Positions 54,453 through 62,794 of a stretch of 64,000 bases of DNA are shown one piece after another. The stretch comes from Sphingobium lignivorans (lineage in GTDB: Bacteria; Pseudomonadota; Alphaproteobacteria; Sphingomonadales; Sphingomonadaceae). The notes beneath the pieces were generated by a model, which did not search any database, was not told where the DNA came from, and worked only from the letters and a program-made list of their open reading frames with translations. The stretch covers positions 310,001 through 374,000 of the forward strand of contig NZ_JACHKA010000001.1 of the NCBI RefSeq assembly GCF_014203955.1. Direction: 5' to 3'. The translations under genes and the position numbers were made by a program. Numbering within the stretch: position 1 is the first letter of the stretch; every line of letters begins with the position of its first letter.

Positions 54453-54665
54453 ACAGGCGGCGGGCTCTAGGCCGCTGAAATCCCCGCGTCAAGGTTTTTG
54501 GGGTGCGAAAGTCCAGCAGCGCTTGCACGGACGAAGCCGCAAAAATCCCGATCGCCCGGGCGTGGATAGCGCCCTGACGCGGCCGTGCTTGCGCCGCGCG
54601 CCGCGCGCGTCTAGCGTCTGCCTCAAGTCCCGGCGCCAGCGCGCCGGCGGGAAGGTACGGCGGTC

Positions 54666-55736
54666 ATGGCACAGAAGGCCACATCCGTGCCGCGCACGGG
54701 TTCCTGGTCGAGGCCGCCGGGTCCGCCCAGCGGCAAGGACAGCAGCGGCGACGCGATGTCGCGAATCATGCCGCGCGGCAATCTCGCCGCGCTCGACCTT
54801 GGCACCAACAATTGCCGCCTGCTGATCGCCCGGCCCGAGGGCGACCGATTCGTCGTGGTCGACGCCTTCTCGCGGATCGTGCGGCTGGGCGAAGGGCTGG
54901 GCGCCACCGGCCGGCTCTCCGACGCCGCGATCGACCGCACGATCTCCGCCCTCTCGGTGTGCGCGGACAAGCTGCGCCGGCGCCGTGTCGTGCTGGCGCG
55001 CTCCGTCGCGACGGAAGCCTGCCGTCAGGCGGCCAATGGCGCGGAATTCGTGGCGCGCGTCGCGGCCGAGACCGGCATCATGCTGGACATCATTTCCGCA
55101 CAGGAGGAAGCGCGGCTCGCGGTGCTGGGCTGCCAGTCCCTGCTCGAATCGGGCGAGGGGCCGGCGATGATCTTCGATATCGGCGGCGGCTCGACGGAGC
55201 TGGTGCTGCTGGAGGACGGTCCGGACGGTCCCCGCATCGTCGACTGGCTGAGCGCGCCGCTCGGCGTGGTCTCGCTGGCCGAGGCTGTGCCCGGCCATGT
55301 CAGCGATCCGGCCGAGCGTGCCGCCGCTTACGGCCGGATGACCGCGCTGATGCGGGAGGCATTCGCCGGGTTCGCCGCGCGTCTGCCGAAAGACCGGCCG
55401 GTGCGGCTGCTCGGCACGTCAGGCACCGTCACGACGCTGGCGAGCGTGCATCTCGGCCTGCCGCGCTATGACCGCCAGGCGGTGGACGGGCTGGTCGTGC
55501 CGGCCGAGGCCATGCGCGACATCGCCCGGCGCCTCTCCGGCATGAGCATGGCCGAGCGGGTGGCGCTGCCCTGCATCGGCGAGGAGCGGGCCGATCTGGT
55601 CGTGGCAGGCTGCGCTATTCTGGAGAGCATCATGGACATCTGGCCCGCCGAACGGCTCGGCGTCGCCGATCGCGGCATTCGCGAAGGCATATTGCGGGCG
55701 CTGCTCGACAGCGGCTCGCGGCGGAAGCTCGGCTGA
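54666..55736 (+). CDS. Ppx/GppA family phosphatase
   Basis: A 356-residue ASKHA-fold protein. 'LAALDLGTNNCRLLIARP' near residue 38 is the phosphate-1 motif, 'SVATEACRQA' and 'IFDIGGGSTELVLLE' follow, and 'GTSGTVTTLASVH' completes the site. It hydrolyses polyphosphate or pppGpp; the two are not separable here. The long basic/Pro-rich N-terminus (about 35 residues) is unusual and may mean the true start is the ATG at 54756. Its stop overlaps the rlmE start by one base. Confidence 0.92.
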   Translation: MAQKATSVPRTGSWSRPPGPPSGKDSSGDAMSRIMPRGNLAALDLGTNNCRLLIARPEGDRFVVVDAFSRIVRLGEGLGATGRLSDAAIDRTISALSVCADKLRRRRVVLARSVATEACRQAANGAEFVARVAAETGIMLDIISAQEEARLAVLGCQSLLESGEGPAMIFDIGGGSTELVLLEDGPDGPRIVDWLSAPLGVVSLAEAVPGHVSDPAERAAAYGRMTALMREAFAGFAARLPKDRPVRLLGTSGTVTTLASVHLGLPRYDRQAVDGLVVPAEAMRDIARRLSGMSMAERVALPCIGEERADLVVAGCAILESIMDIWPAERLGVADRGIREGILRALLDSGSRRKLG

Positions 55737-56440
55737 TGGCGCGGGGAGACAAGCCCATCGGCACGCGGGTGCGCACCGCGCGCGGCCGCACCGCCCAATC
55801 CACGCGCTGGCTCTCCCGCCAGCTCAACGATCCCTATGTGAAGCGCGCCAAGGCGGAAGGCTATCGCAGCCGGGCGGCCTACAAGCTGATCGAGCTGGAC
55901 GAGAAATTCGGCCTGCTGAAGGGCGTGCGCCATGTCGTGGACCTGGGCGTCGCGCCCGGCGGCTGGGCGCAAGTGGTGCGCAAGAAGGTGCCGCAGGCGG
56001 CCATCGTGGGCATCGATCTCCTGCCCGTCGAGCCGATCGCCGGCGTCACGCTGCTGCAGATGGACTTCATGGCGGACGAGGCGCCCGGGCGGCTGATCGC
56101 GGAGCTGGGCAGCGCGCCCGATCTCGTCATGTCGGACATGGCCGCGAACACGGTCGGCCACCAGCAGACCGATCATCTGCGCACCATGGGGCTGGTCGAG
56201 GCGGCAGCGGACTTCGCGATGCGGACCCTGAAGCCGGGCGGCGCCTTCGTCTCCAAGGTATTCGCCGGCGGCACGGACGATGCGCTGCTGCGTCAGCTCA
56301 AGGCTGCTTTCCGCACGGTCAAGCATGCCAAGCCGCCGTCGAGCCGCAAGGGGTCCGTCGAGTGGTTCGTCGTCGCGCAGGGCTTCAAGGGCCAGCCGCA
56401 AGGCAGCGCTCCGGCGGACGATCTCTCCGGGGAAAACTGA
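55736..56440 (+). CDS. rlmE: 23S rRNA (uridine-2'-O-)-methyltransferase RlmE
   Basis: A 234-residue FtsJ/RrmJ methyltransferase. The SAM site is 'VVDLGVAPGGWAQVV' near residue 68, and the catalytic Lys-Asp-Lys-Glu set is placed by 'YRSRAAYKLIELDEKF', 'DLVMSDMAANT', 'GGAFVSKVFAGG' and 'SRKGSVEWFVVAQG'. It methylates U2552 of 23S rRNA in late 50S assembly. It overlaps the ppx/gppA stop by one base (TGATG), a typical coupled pair. Confidence 0.96.
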   Translation: MARGDKPIGTRVRTARGRTAQSTRWLSRQLNDPYVKRAKAEGYRSRAAYKLIELDEKFGLLKGVRHVVDLGVAPGGWAQVVRKKVPQAAIVGIDLLPVEPIAGVTLLQMDFMADEAPGRLIAELGSAPDLVMSDMAANTVGHQQTDHLRTMGLVEAAADFAMRTLKPGGAFVSKVFAGGTDDALLRQLKAAFRTVKHAKPPSSRKGSVEWFVVAQGFKGQPQGSAPADDLSGEN

Positions 56441-56520
56441 CCGAAATCCGGACAGTCCGGACAGATCCGCCCCCGTGCGGCCGATTGCCCGGTGCCCGGC
56501 GGCGGGATAGACGATTGGCC

Positions 56521-57468
56521 ATGATCCGCCGCACTTTCTCCATCCTGGCCGCCATCGCCGCCAGCCTCGCCGCCGGGGCGGCCGCGCAGCAGCAGGCCGG
56601 CGCGCCTTTCCTGCTGGTCGAGACCGGGCAGGGCTATGCGCGCCTTGCCGACGCGCTCGCCGCGATGGGCGAGGGTGAAGGCACCATCCTGGTCGCGCCG
56701 GGCACCTATCGCCAGTGCGCGGTGCAGGAAAGCGGCGTGCTCACCCTGCGCGCCCGCGAGCGCGGCACCGCGATCTTCGAGCGCGTCGCCTGCGAGCAGA
56801 AGGCGGGACTGGTGCTGCGCGGCCGGAGCGCGACGATCGACGGCCTCGTCTTCCAGAACTATGCCGTCCCGGACGGGAACGGGGCAGGCATCCGGCTGGA
56901 GCAGGGCGATCTCACGGTCACGCACAGCATCTTCCGGGACAGCGAGGAAGGCATTCTGACCGCGCCCGACCCGGACGGGCAGATCGTCATCGATCGCTCG
57001 ACCTTCCGCCGCCTCGGCCGCTGCGACCGAGACCTCGATTGCGCGCACAGCCTCTATGTCGGCCAATATGGCGCGCTCACCGTCACGCGCTCGCGCTTCG
57101 AGGCGGGCAATGGCGGCCATTATGTGAAGAGCCGCGCGGTGCGCGCCCACATCGTGGACAACAGCTTCGACGACAGCGAGGGCCGCGCGACCAATTACAT
57201 GATCGACCTGCCCGCCGGCGCCACCGGCCGCATCGAGGACAATGTGATGGTGCAGGGCCGCGACAAGGAGAATTGGAGCGCCTTCATCGCGCTGGGCGCG
57301 GAAGGCGGCGAGAACGGCTCTGAGGGCCTCGTGGTGCGCGGCAACCGGGCGAGCTTCGTCCCCGGCGTCTCCCGCAACAACACCTTCCTGGCGGACTGGA
57401 CCGGCGAGAGGATCGCGCTGGGCGAGAATGTGCTGGCGAAGAGCATCAAGCCCTATGAACGGCGCTGA
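56521..57468 (+). CDS. Exported right-handed parallel beta-helix protein
   Basis: A 315-residue protein with a signal peptide ending 'AAGAAAQ' near residue 23. The rest consists of about 20-25-residue repeats typical of pectate-lyase-type beta helices ('IVIDRSTFRRLG', 'LTVTRSRFEAGNGGHYVKS', 'IVDNSFDDSEGRATNYMI'). Carbohydrate binding or cleavage is usual for the fold; no catalytic pattern stands out. The ATG at 56521 begins the signal peptide, and the longer open frame upstream overlaps rlmE's end. Confidence 0.85.
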   Translation: MIRRTFSILAAIAASLAAGAAAQQQAGAPFLLVETGQGYARLADALAAMGEGEGTILVAPGTYRQCAVQESGVLTLRARERGTAIFERVACEQKAGLVLRGRSATIDGLVFQNYAVPDGNGAGIRLEQGDLTVTHSIFRDSEEGILTAPDPDGQIVIDRSTFRRLGRCDRDLDCAHSLYVGQYGALTVTRSRFEAGNGGHYVKSRAVRAHIVDNSFDDSEGRATNYMIDLPAGATGRIEDNVMVQGRDKENWSAFIALGAEGGENGSEGLVVRGNRASFVPGVSRNNTFLADWTGERIALGENVLAKSIKPYERR

Positions 57469-57504
57469 GCGCCTGTCCGGCCGGGCCCGCCGCAGCGTCG
57501 GCCG

Positions 57505-57705
57505 TCACTCCTCGATCAGGTCGAGATAAGCGATCACGTCATTGTCCGTGGCGATGAAGAGGCCGTCCTGCACGGCTTCGCTCTGCTGCGCCGCCATGGC
57601 GAGCGCGTCCGCAAGCGAACCGTACCTCAGCGTCTGCGCGCCGCCGCCTTCCGCCTCGGAGAGATGATAGAGGCGCACGGTGACGCCATCCAACGTGCTG
57701 CGCAT
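57505..57705 (-). CDS. Uncharacterised 66-residue protein
   Basis: A small acidic protein ('LYHLSEAEGGG', 'DALAMAAQQSEAVQDGLFIATD', ending 'LDLIEE') with no family I recognise. The ATG at 57705 is four bases after the stop of the 2Fe-2S protein gene and preceded by GAGG, so it is the third gene of that small operon. Confidence 0.6.
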   Translation of the reverse strand: MRSTLDGVTVRLYHLSEAEGGGAQTLRYGSLADALAMAAQQSEAVQDGLFIATDNDVIAYLDLIEE

Positions 57706-57709
57706 CGCC

Positions 57710-58015
57710 TCAGCCCTTGAGCCCCAGCTCGTGCGCCAGACCATCGAGATTGGCGCCGGGGCGGACGATGAGCCACTGGTCGGGATGGCGCGTGTCGACG
57801 ACGGTCACGGCGCGCTTGGGGCAGATGTCCAGGCAGCCGACCTCGATGATGCCGGCGCCGGACTTGGGGCCCTTGCCGAGGTGGAGCTGCTTGCGCAGCG
57901 CCTTGGCGAGCGGCTTGTCCCCGTCGGGTCCGAAGCCGCCCTTCACTTTCTTGGAGCATTTGCGGCAGACGAGCACCGCGTTGGCCCAGCGTGATTTCGC
58001 GCGGCGAGTGGTCAT
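57710..58015 (-). CDS. Thioredoxin-like [2Fe-2S] ferredoxin-type protein
   Basis: A 101-residue protein with four Cys placed as in thioredoxin-like 2Fe-2S proteins: C17-x2-C20 ('VCRKCSKK') and C-x3-C in 'GCLDICPKRAVTV'. It is the size of a stand-alone ferredoxin of the (2Fe-2S) TRX-like family. Its start overlaps the J-domain gene's stop by four bases (ATGA), so expression is coupled. Confidence 0.85.
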   Translation of the reverse strand: MTTRRAKSRWANAVLVCRKCSKKVKGGFGPDGDKPLAKALRKQLHLGKGPKSGAGIIEVGCLDICPKRAVTVVDTRHPDQWLIVRPGANLDGLAHELGLKG

Positions 58016-58548
58016 GCGGGCTTCCAGCTGCGACGTTCCTCGGCAGCGCGCAGCACTTCATAGGCGGTCTGGATTGCCTGGAAGCGAGTCGCGGCCTCGG
58101 CGTCGCCGGGGCGGACGTCCGGGTGATTCTCCTTGGCGAGCGCGCGCCAGTTCCGGCGCACCGCGTCGAAATCGGCATCGCTGTCCAGCCCCAGCACATC
58201 GAGCGCGCGCATCTCGTCGCGCGAGCGGGTGCCGTCGCCGGGGCCGCCCCATTGATGATGCGCGCTGCTGCGGAAGCCGGACGCGTCGCGCTGCTCGTCC
58301 TTCATGCGGGAAGCGCGCTCTTCCTCGTCCAGCCCCGCGAAATAGTCCCAGCCCTTGTTGTACTCGGCGGCGTGTTCCTGGCAGAAATACCAGCGCTCGG
58401 GACTGTTGGGCGACTTGGGGGCGGGGCACTCGCCCGGCCGGTCGCAGCCGTGCCGGTCGCACAGGCGAACCTGCTGCGCCTCGCGCGCGGAGCCATAGCC
58501 CCGCCAGCGGGGAAAGCCCCAGTCATTGGATCGCCGTGCCTTGGACAT
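58012..58548 (-). CDS. J-domain protein with N-terminal Cys-rich (possible zinc-binding) region
   Basis: A 178-residue protein. Residues 28-60 contain Cys and His spaced as a possible metal site ('CDRHGCDRPGEC' and 'WYFCQEHAAEY'). Residues 115-170 are a J-domain with the HPD tripeptide in 'AKENHPDVRPGD'. J-proteins stimulate Hsp70. The absence of a substrate-binding region of DnaJ type suggests a specialised co-chaperone. Overlap with the 2Fe-2S gene suggests a shared role, possibly iron-sulfur protein assembly (inference). Confidence 0.88.
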   Translation of the reverse strand: MSKARRSNDWGFPRWRGYGSAREAQQVRLCDRHGCDRPGECPAPKSPNSPERWYFCQEHAAEYNKGWDYFAGLDEEERASRMKDEQRDASGFRSSAHHQWGGPGDGTRSRDEMRALDVLGLDSDADFDAVRRNWRALAKENHPDVRPGDAEAATRFQAIQTAYEVLRAAEERRSWKPA

Positions 58549-58669
58549 CCCACCCCAGATAGAGAGTCAATGTTACGAAATCCACCGCAACGCGTCCTTC
58601 GCCATTGCTTTGGGCTGGTTGCCATGGGCATGATCGGCACGGGGCAGGCAGCAGGGTGGGGCTTCGGCA

Positions 58670-60481
58670 ATGGAATTGCTGGAATGGCTGAACGCGGGAT
58701 TCGACCTGTTCGGGGACAAGTTCGGGGATACGGCGGCGGGCAAATGGCTGGACCATGGCCTGAGCGCCCTTTCCCTCCTGCTGTTCCTGTTCGCGCTGGC
58801 GCTCATCTATCAGGAATTCCTGCGCTGCTATCGCCTGCTGCGCCGGATGAACCCGAATGTCCGCCGGGGCTCGCGCCTGCAGGTGGCGGAAAGCGTGCTG
58901 CTGCTGGCCATCACGGACCGCGCGCTGCTCTCGCGCGACCGGCGGACGCTGCTGCGGCGCACGCGCATTCTCGTCGAGCATGAGCTGTTCGTGCCCCGGC
59001 CCCAGCCGGACTGGCGCGACGGCGGGGTGGAGGCGCCGGAAGGCGGGTTCCTTGGCCGCCAGATCTGGCGGCTCGGCGGGCGCTGGCGGGCCTGGCGCGC
59101 CTATCGCGCGGAGCTGCACGCCTGGCGGCAGGACATCCGCCATGCGCTGGCGCTGGAAGGCAACTGGACGATCCATGTCGACAATCCCGCGCTGGTGAGC
59201 GCGCGGCTGGATGACATCGGCCGCTATTTCGAATGCCTGCGCTCGCTGGGGCTGGATGGCGAGGAAGCGGATCGCTTCATCTGCCCGATCGAGATCGCGT
59301 CCGGCTTCATCGCGCCGCTGCATTTGCTGACCGGGCTGCTCATCCAGTTCAACGACAAATGGCGCCCGATCCTCGAATCCTTCGACCGGGATGCCAACAG
59401 CAGCGCCGAGGCCGCCGGCCGGCCGATCGATGCGACGGATCGCGACCTGCGCCAGATCCAGCTCTTCATCTACAATTGCTGGCTGCTGTGGGGGCCGAGC
59501 ATCCCGATCTGCGAATGCCGCAACTGGGACGCGCGCTACGCCGTCGTCCAATATGGCTATGGCGACGAGAATAATTCCATCGAGGTGGTAGGCAGCCGGC
59601 GCGACATCGCCGCGGCGCTCAAGGGGCTGATGGACGGCCAGTGCCGTCATGAGCGGGCGATCGGCACGGTGGGCGCCACGCCGCCGCCCGACAAGCCCTT
59701 CACCGGCATGGCCGTGCCGGCCAATGTCATGGGGCGCCTGCGCCTCTCCCGCAGCCTTGGCCGGCGCACGGCAAGCCAGGTCAATGCCCTGCCGCAGGCG
59801 GCCCTTACCAGCTGGGGCGGCGGTCAGGATGAGCGGCCGGTGCTGTTCATTTCCGAGATCGTGAGCAGCAATGCGGTGGAAGGCGATGTGGAGCGGCGGG
59901 AAGCCAGCCGCGGCCACATCATCATGGATACCGGCGCCTATCCCTCGCGTTATTATTCGGCTTATCTCTGGGCGGCGGTGGTGGTGCTGATGCGCGGGCC
60001 GGATGGCCGGCTCACGCCGCTCACCAGCCTGCAGCCCGGGCCGGCGCAGCCGTGGAAGGACTTCATCCCCTTCTTCGAGCATGGCAATCTGGCGGACCCG
60101 GAAAGCTGCCTGTTCGGCAAGCGCCAGCTCGCCCTCAAGGTGGTGAGCGGCCTTGCCGCCGCCGTGCGCCAATGGGGCACCGATCGCGAGCCGCTGACCT
60201 TCGCCTTCGCCTGCGCGATAGACGAGGCCGGCTGCGGCCATCGCCTCGCTTATCCCGACTGGTCAGGCCATTTCACCATGCGGACCCTGATCGCCGAAGC
60301 GCTGGACAGCCTGGCGGAAAGCGATGCGGCCGCGCGCCGGCTGCGCGACGACAAGCTCCTGCGGTTCGACTATTTCAACGGCCAGCCGGGCGGGCACGAC
60401 TTTTCCGCCTGCGGCTTCCCCGGCATCGTCTCGGCGCATTATGACTGGATGGACGAGACCACCGCTTCGCGCAGCGACTGA
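58670..60481 (+). CDS. Large membrane-anchored protein of unknown function
   Basis: A 603-residue protein that I cannot place in a family. One transmembrane helix lies near residues 32-52 ('LSALSLLLFLFALALIY'). A basic stretch follows ('RRMNPNVRRGSR'), then a long soluble region rich in Trp, Arg and His. Strongly patterned parts occur at about 285-300 ('IPICECRNWD'), 395-430 ('VLFISEIVSSNAVEGD', 'GHIIMDTGAYPSRYYSAYLW') and near the C-terminus ('DKLLRFDYFNGQPGGHDF'). Its 3' end overlaps the GNAT-like gene on the other strand by 43 bases. Confidence 0.75.
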   Translation: MELLEWLNAGFDLFGDKFGDTAAGKWLDHGLSALSLLLFLFALALIYQEFLRCYRLLRRMNPNVRRGSRLQVAESVLLLAITDRALLSRDRRTLLRRTRILVEHELFVPRPQPDWRDGGVEAPEGGFLGRQIWRLGGRWRAWRAYRAELHAWRQDIRHALALEGNWTIHVDNPALVSARLDDIGRYFECLRSLGLDGEEADRFICPIEIASGFIAPLHLLTGLLIQFNDKWRPILESFDRDANSSAEAAGRPIDATDRDLRQIQLFIYNCWLLWGPSIPICECRNWDARYAVVQYGYGDENNSIEVVGSRRDIAAALKGLMDGQCRHERAIGTVGATPPPDKPFTGMAVPANVMGRLRLSRSLGRRTASQVNALPQAALTSWGGGQDERPVLFISEIVSSNAVEGDVERREASRGHIIMDTGAYPSRYYSAYLWAAVVVLMRGPDGRLTPLTSLQPGPAQPWKDFIPFFEHGNLADPESCLFGKRQLALKVVSGLAAAVRQWGTDREPLTFAFACAIDEAGCGHRLAYPDWSGHFTMRTLIAEALDSLAESDAAARRLRDDKLLRFDYFNGQPGGHDFSACGFPGIVSAHYDWMDETTASRSD

Positions 60482-61338
60482 GGCCGGCCGGTGCTGCCGA
60501 GCAGCGCGCGCGGATCGCCGGGCCCGGCGAGGAAAGGCGCCGGATCGAGCAGGGCGATCGTCTCGCCGCGCGCGGCCATGCCGTCCAGCCGGTCGAGCTG
60601 GGCCATGGCCGCCGGCACGGCGTCCAGCGGGGCGCCCTTGAGCACCGAGATGCCGAAGAAGGCGGCGAGGTGCCGGCGCAGCACGGCCGGGGCCAGCGTG
60701 GCGCCCGGCAGGCCCATCACCGAATAGACCAGCGTGTCGTCGGCCGCCTGTCCGGCGGAGAGCGGCGGCTGGACATAAGGAAAATCGACCACTTTCGCGC
60801 CCATCCGTGCCCAGATGCGCAGCCGGTCGAACTGGTCCATGCCGCTATGCGCCGAATCGCGCTCATAGGCTTGCGGCGTCATGCGGAAGGGGTCGTTCTG
60901 CTCGATGAAGATGGCGACATCCGTCCCCGCACGCTCACCGAAGAGGCCGCCGATCAGGCCGTGCAACGCCTTCATGAAGGCACGCAGCGCGCCGCGCCCG
61001 CGCGCCTGCGGGCAGACATAGAGATAATTGAGATTGGCCGTGACCGGCGCGCCGGGCGTGGCGGCGTCGGGCGCCATGGCGATGAAGTTCGCGCCGCCGG
61101 TCATCGTGCCGTCCGCGCGGTCGCTGGCAATGACGCACAGCTCGCGGAACGCGCCGAAGCGCGCGGCAAGGCGCGCATGGTCCGGCCCGTGATTGAGTGC
61201 CAGGCAGCGGGCGAAACCCTCCCGATCCTCCATCTCGTCCGGCAAGGTGAACGCGCCTTCATAGCCGGTGAGGAAGCGCTCGAAGAGCGGATCGTCGGCC
61301 GTGTCGGTCTGTGCGAGCGAGAGCATGAGGTCAGTCAT
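60439..61338 (-). CDS. GNAT-fold-like protein
   Basis: A 299-residue protein. The acetyl-CoA loop-like 'NYLYVCPQARGRGALRAFMKAL' near residue 110 and the order of strands before it fit the GNAT acyltransferase fold. The second half ('FRMTPQAYERDSAHSGMDQFDRLRIWARMGAK') is not one I recognise. The acceptor is unknown. It converges with the large unknown gene, overlapping 43 bases, so the two are not an operon. Confidence 0.7.
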   Translation of the reverse strand: MTDLMLSLAQTDTADDPLFERFLTGYEGAFTLPDEMEDREGFARCLALNHGPDHARLAARFGAFRELCVIASDRADGTMTGGANFIAMAPDAATPGAPVTANLNYLYVCPQARGRGALRAFMKALHGLIGGLFGERAGTDVAIFIEQNDPFRMTPQAYERDSAHSGMDQFDRLRIWARMGAKVVDFPYVQPPLSAGQAADDTLVYSVMGLPGATLAPAVLRRHLAAFFGISVLKGAPLDAVPAAMAQLDRLDGMAARGETIALLDPAPFLAGPGDPRALLGSTGRPQSLREAVVSSIQS

Positions 61339-61394
61339 CGCGCGCCTTCACCACAGCGCGGCCGGGGGCGCAAGCGCGGGCAGCGGTGCAAAAA

Positions 61395-61822
61395 TGCCAG
61401 GCGGCCTGTAAGCCGGGTTCTGTCCACCGCCGCCGTATCCCCAGGGGGACGCGCGGGCGGATGGGCGATCATTCCTCTAGGACCGTTCTCTCGAACGGCC
61501 TCAAGCAACCAACCCGGGCGGTCGGGCCGAAACATGCCCTGCGGCTTGCGCCGCGTGCCGCCCCTATTCGGTCTTGCTCCCGGTGGGGTTTGCCGTGCCG
61601 CTCCCGTTGCCGGGCGCGCGGTGCGCTCTTGCCGCACCCTTTCACTTTTCACGCGGCCGAAGCCCTAGTCCGAAGACAGACGTGACCTGCTCTCTGTTGC
61701 ACTTTCCCTGACCCCCGCTTGCGCAGGAACCGCCGGACGTTATCCGGCACCGCCGTTTCGTGGAGCCCGGACTTTCCTCGCCGATCCCATGAGGATCGCC
61801 GCGATCGCCCGGCCGCCTGGCG
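61395..61822 (-). ncRNA. rnpB: RNase P RNA (type A)
   Basis: On the minus strand the RNA opens with GCCAGGCGGCC (61821-61811), which pairs with the 3' end GGCCGCCTGGC (61406-61396) as helix P1. Conserved blocks follow: GAGGAAAGTCCGGGCTCC near the 5' end, the ACCGGATAACG-like region, GGCAAACCCCACC, GAATAGGGGC, and ACAGAACCCGGCTTA near the 3' end. It is the catalytic RNA that matures tRNA 5' ends. A TTTTTG run follows the 3' end. Confidence 0.95.
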
Positions 61823-61852
61823 AGGCGCATATAGGCGCGCGGGCGGCGCGAG

Positions 61853-62791
61853 TCATCCCCTGCCGGCAAGCAGCCAGGCGGCGCAGGCGAGATCCTGCAC
61901 GATGGAGCCCAGCGACTTGTAGATCGTCACTTCGCGCGCGTCGGTCCGCCCCGGCGCGTCGCCGCTCAGCACGGCGCCGATCCCGGGCAGGACATGCGCG
62001 TCGGTCACGAGGCCCGCGGCCCGCGCGTTCAGGAACTCGGCGCCCTGCGCCAGCACGCCCTCGCGATGATCGGGAATGAAGCGCGCGCGGGCGACGAGGT
62101 CGATGTCGATCTCGGACGGCCCGGCGCGGCTGGAGCCGACCGCATTGATATGCGTGCCGTCCGCCACATCGCGCGAGAAGAGGATGGGCTCGGCAGATGC
62201 CGTGGTCGTGCAGATGATGTCCGCATTCCGCGCCGCTTCCGCCACGCTGGCCACGGCGCGGGCCGGGAGCCCGAGTTCCTCGCGGACGCGCTGCGCCATC
62301 GCCTGCGCCTTCTGCGGCGTGCGGCCCCAGAAGACCACGCTTTCCAGCGGGCGGACATGGCGGATTGCGGCGGCATGGTGCCAGGCCTGCTCGCCCGTGC
62401 CGAGAATGAAGAGGCGCGTCGCATCGGGCCGGGCAAGGACAGCGGTCGCGGCGGCGGACGCGCTCGCGGTGCGGATGGCGGTCACTTCACCGCCGTCGAT
62501 CACGCCCGCCGGTGCGCCGGTGCGCGGATCGAACAGGACGATGAGCCCCTGATGCGATTTGCCCTGCGCAGCGGAGGCGGGGAAGACGCTGACGATCTTG
62601 GCGCCGAAGCCTGCCCCCTCCAGCGCGCCGGGCATCACGCCGAAGGCCGCGCCTTCGCCCAGATCGATGATGCCGCGCAGGAGCTGCTGGCTGCGCCCCT
62701 GGTGCAGCGCGATCATCGCCTCGCGCATCAGGGGGATGCAGGTGGCATGGTCGAGCCGCCGGCGGACTTCCTCGGCGCCGATGACGATCAT
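61853..62791 (-). CDS. Ornithine cyclodeaminase/mu-crystallin family protein
   Basis: A 312-residue NAD(P)-binding protein. 'GAKIVSVFP' and 'GEVTAIRTASASAAAT' in the first third are the family's substrate-side blocks, and 'LFILGTGEQAWHHAAA' is the dinucleotide loop. Members deaminate ornithine or alanine-type substrates or reduce ketimines, so the name does not fix the reaction. It starts three bases after the dipeptidase-like gene's stop on the same strand. Confidence 0.92.
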   Translation of the reverse strand: MIVIGAEEVRRRLDHATCIPLMREAMIALHQGRSQQLLRGIIDLGEGAAFGVMPGALEGAGFGAKIVSVFPASAAQGKSHQGLIVLFDPRTGAPAGVIDGGEVTAIRTASASAAATAVLARPDATRLFILGTGEQAWHHAAAIRHVRPLESVVFWGRTPQKAQAMAQRVREELGLPARAVASVAEAARNADIICTTTASAEPILFSRDVADGTHINAVGSSRAGPSEIDIDLVARARFIPDHREGVLAQGAEFLNARAAGLVTDAHVLPGIGAVLSGDAPGRTDAREVTIYKSLGSIVQDLACAAWLLAGRG

Positions 62792-62794
62792 GGC

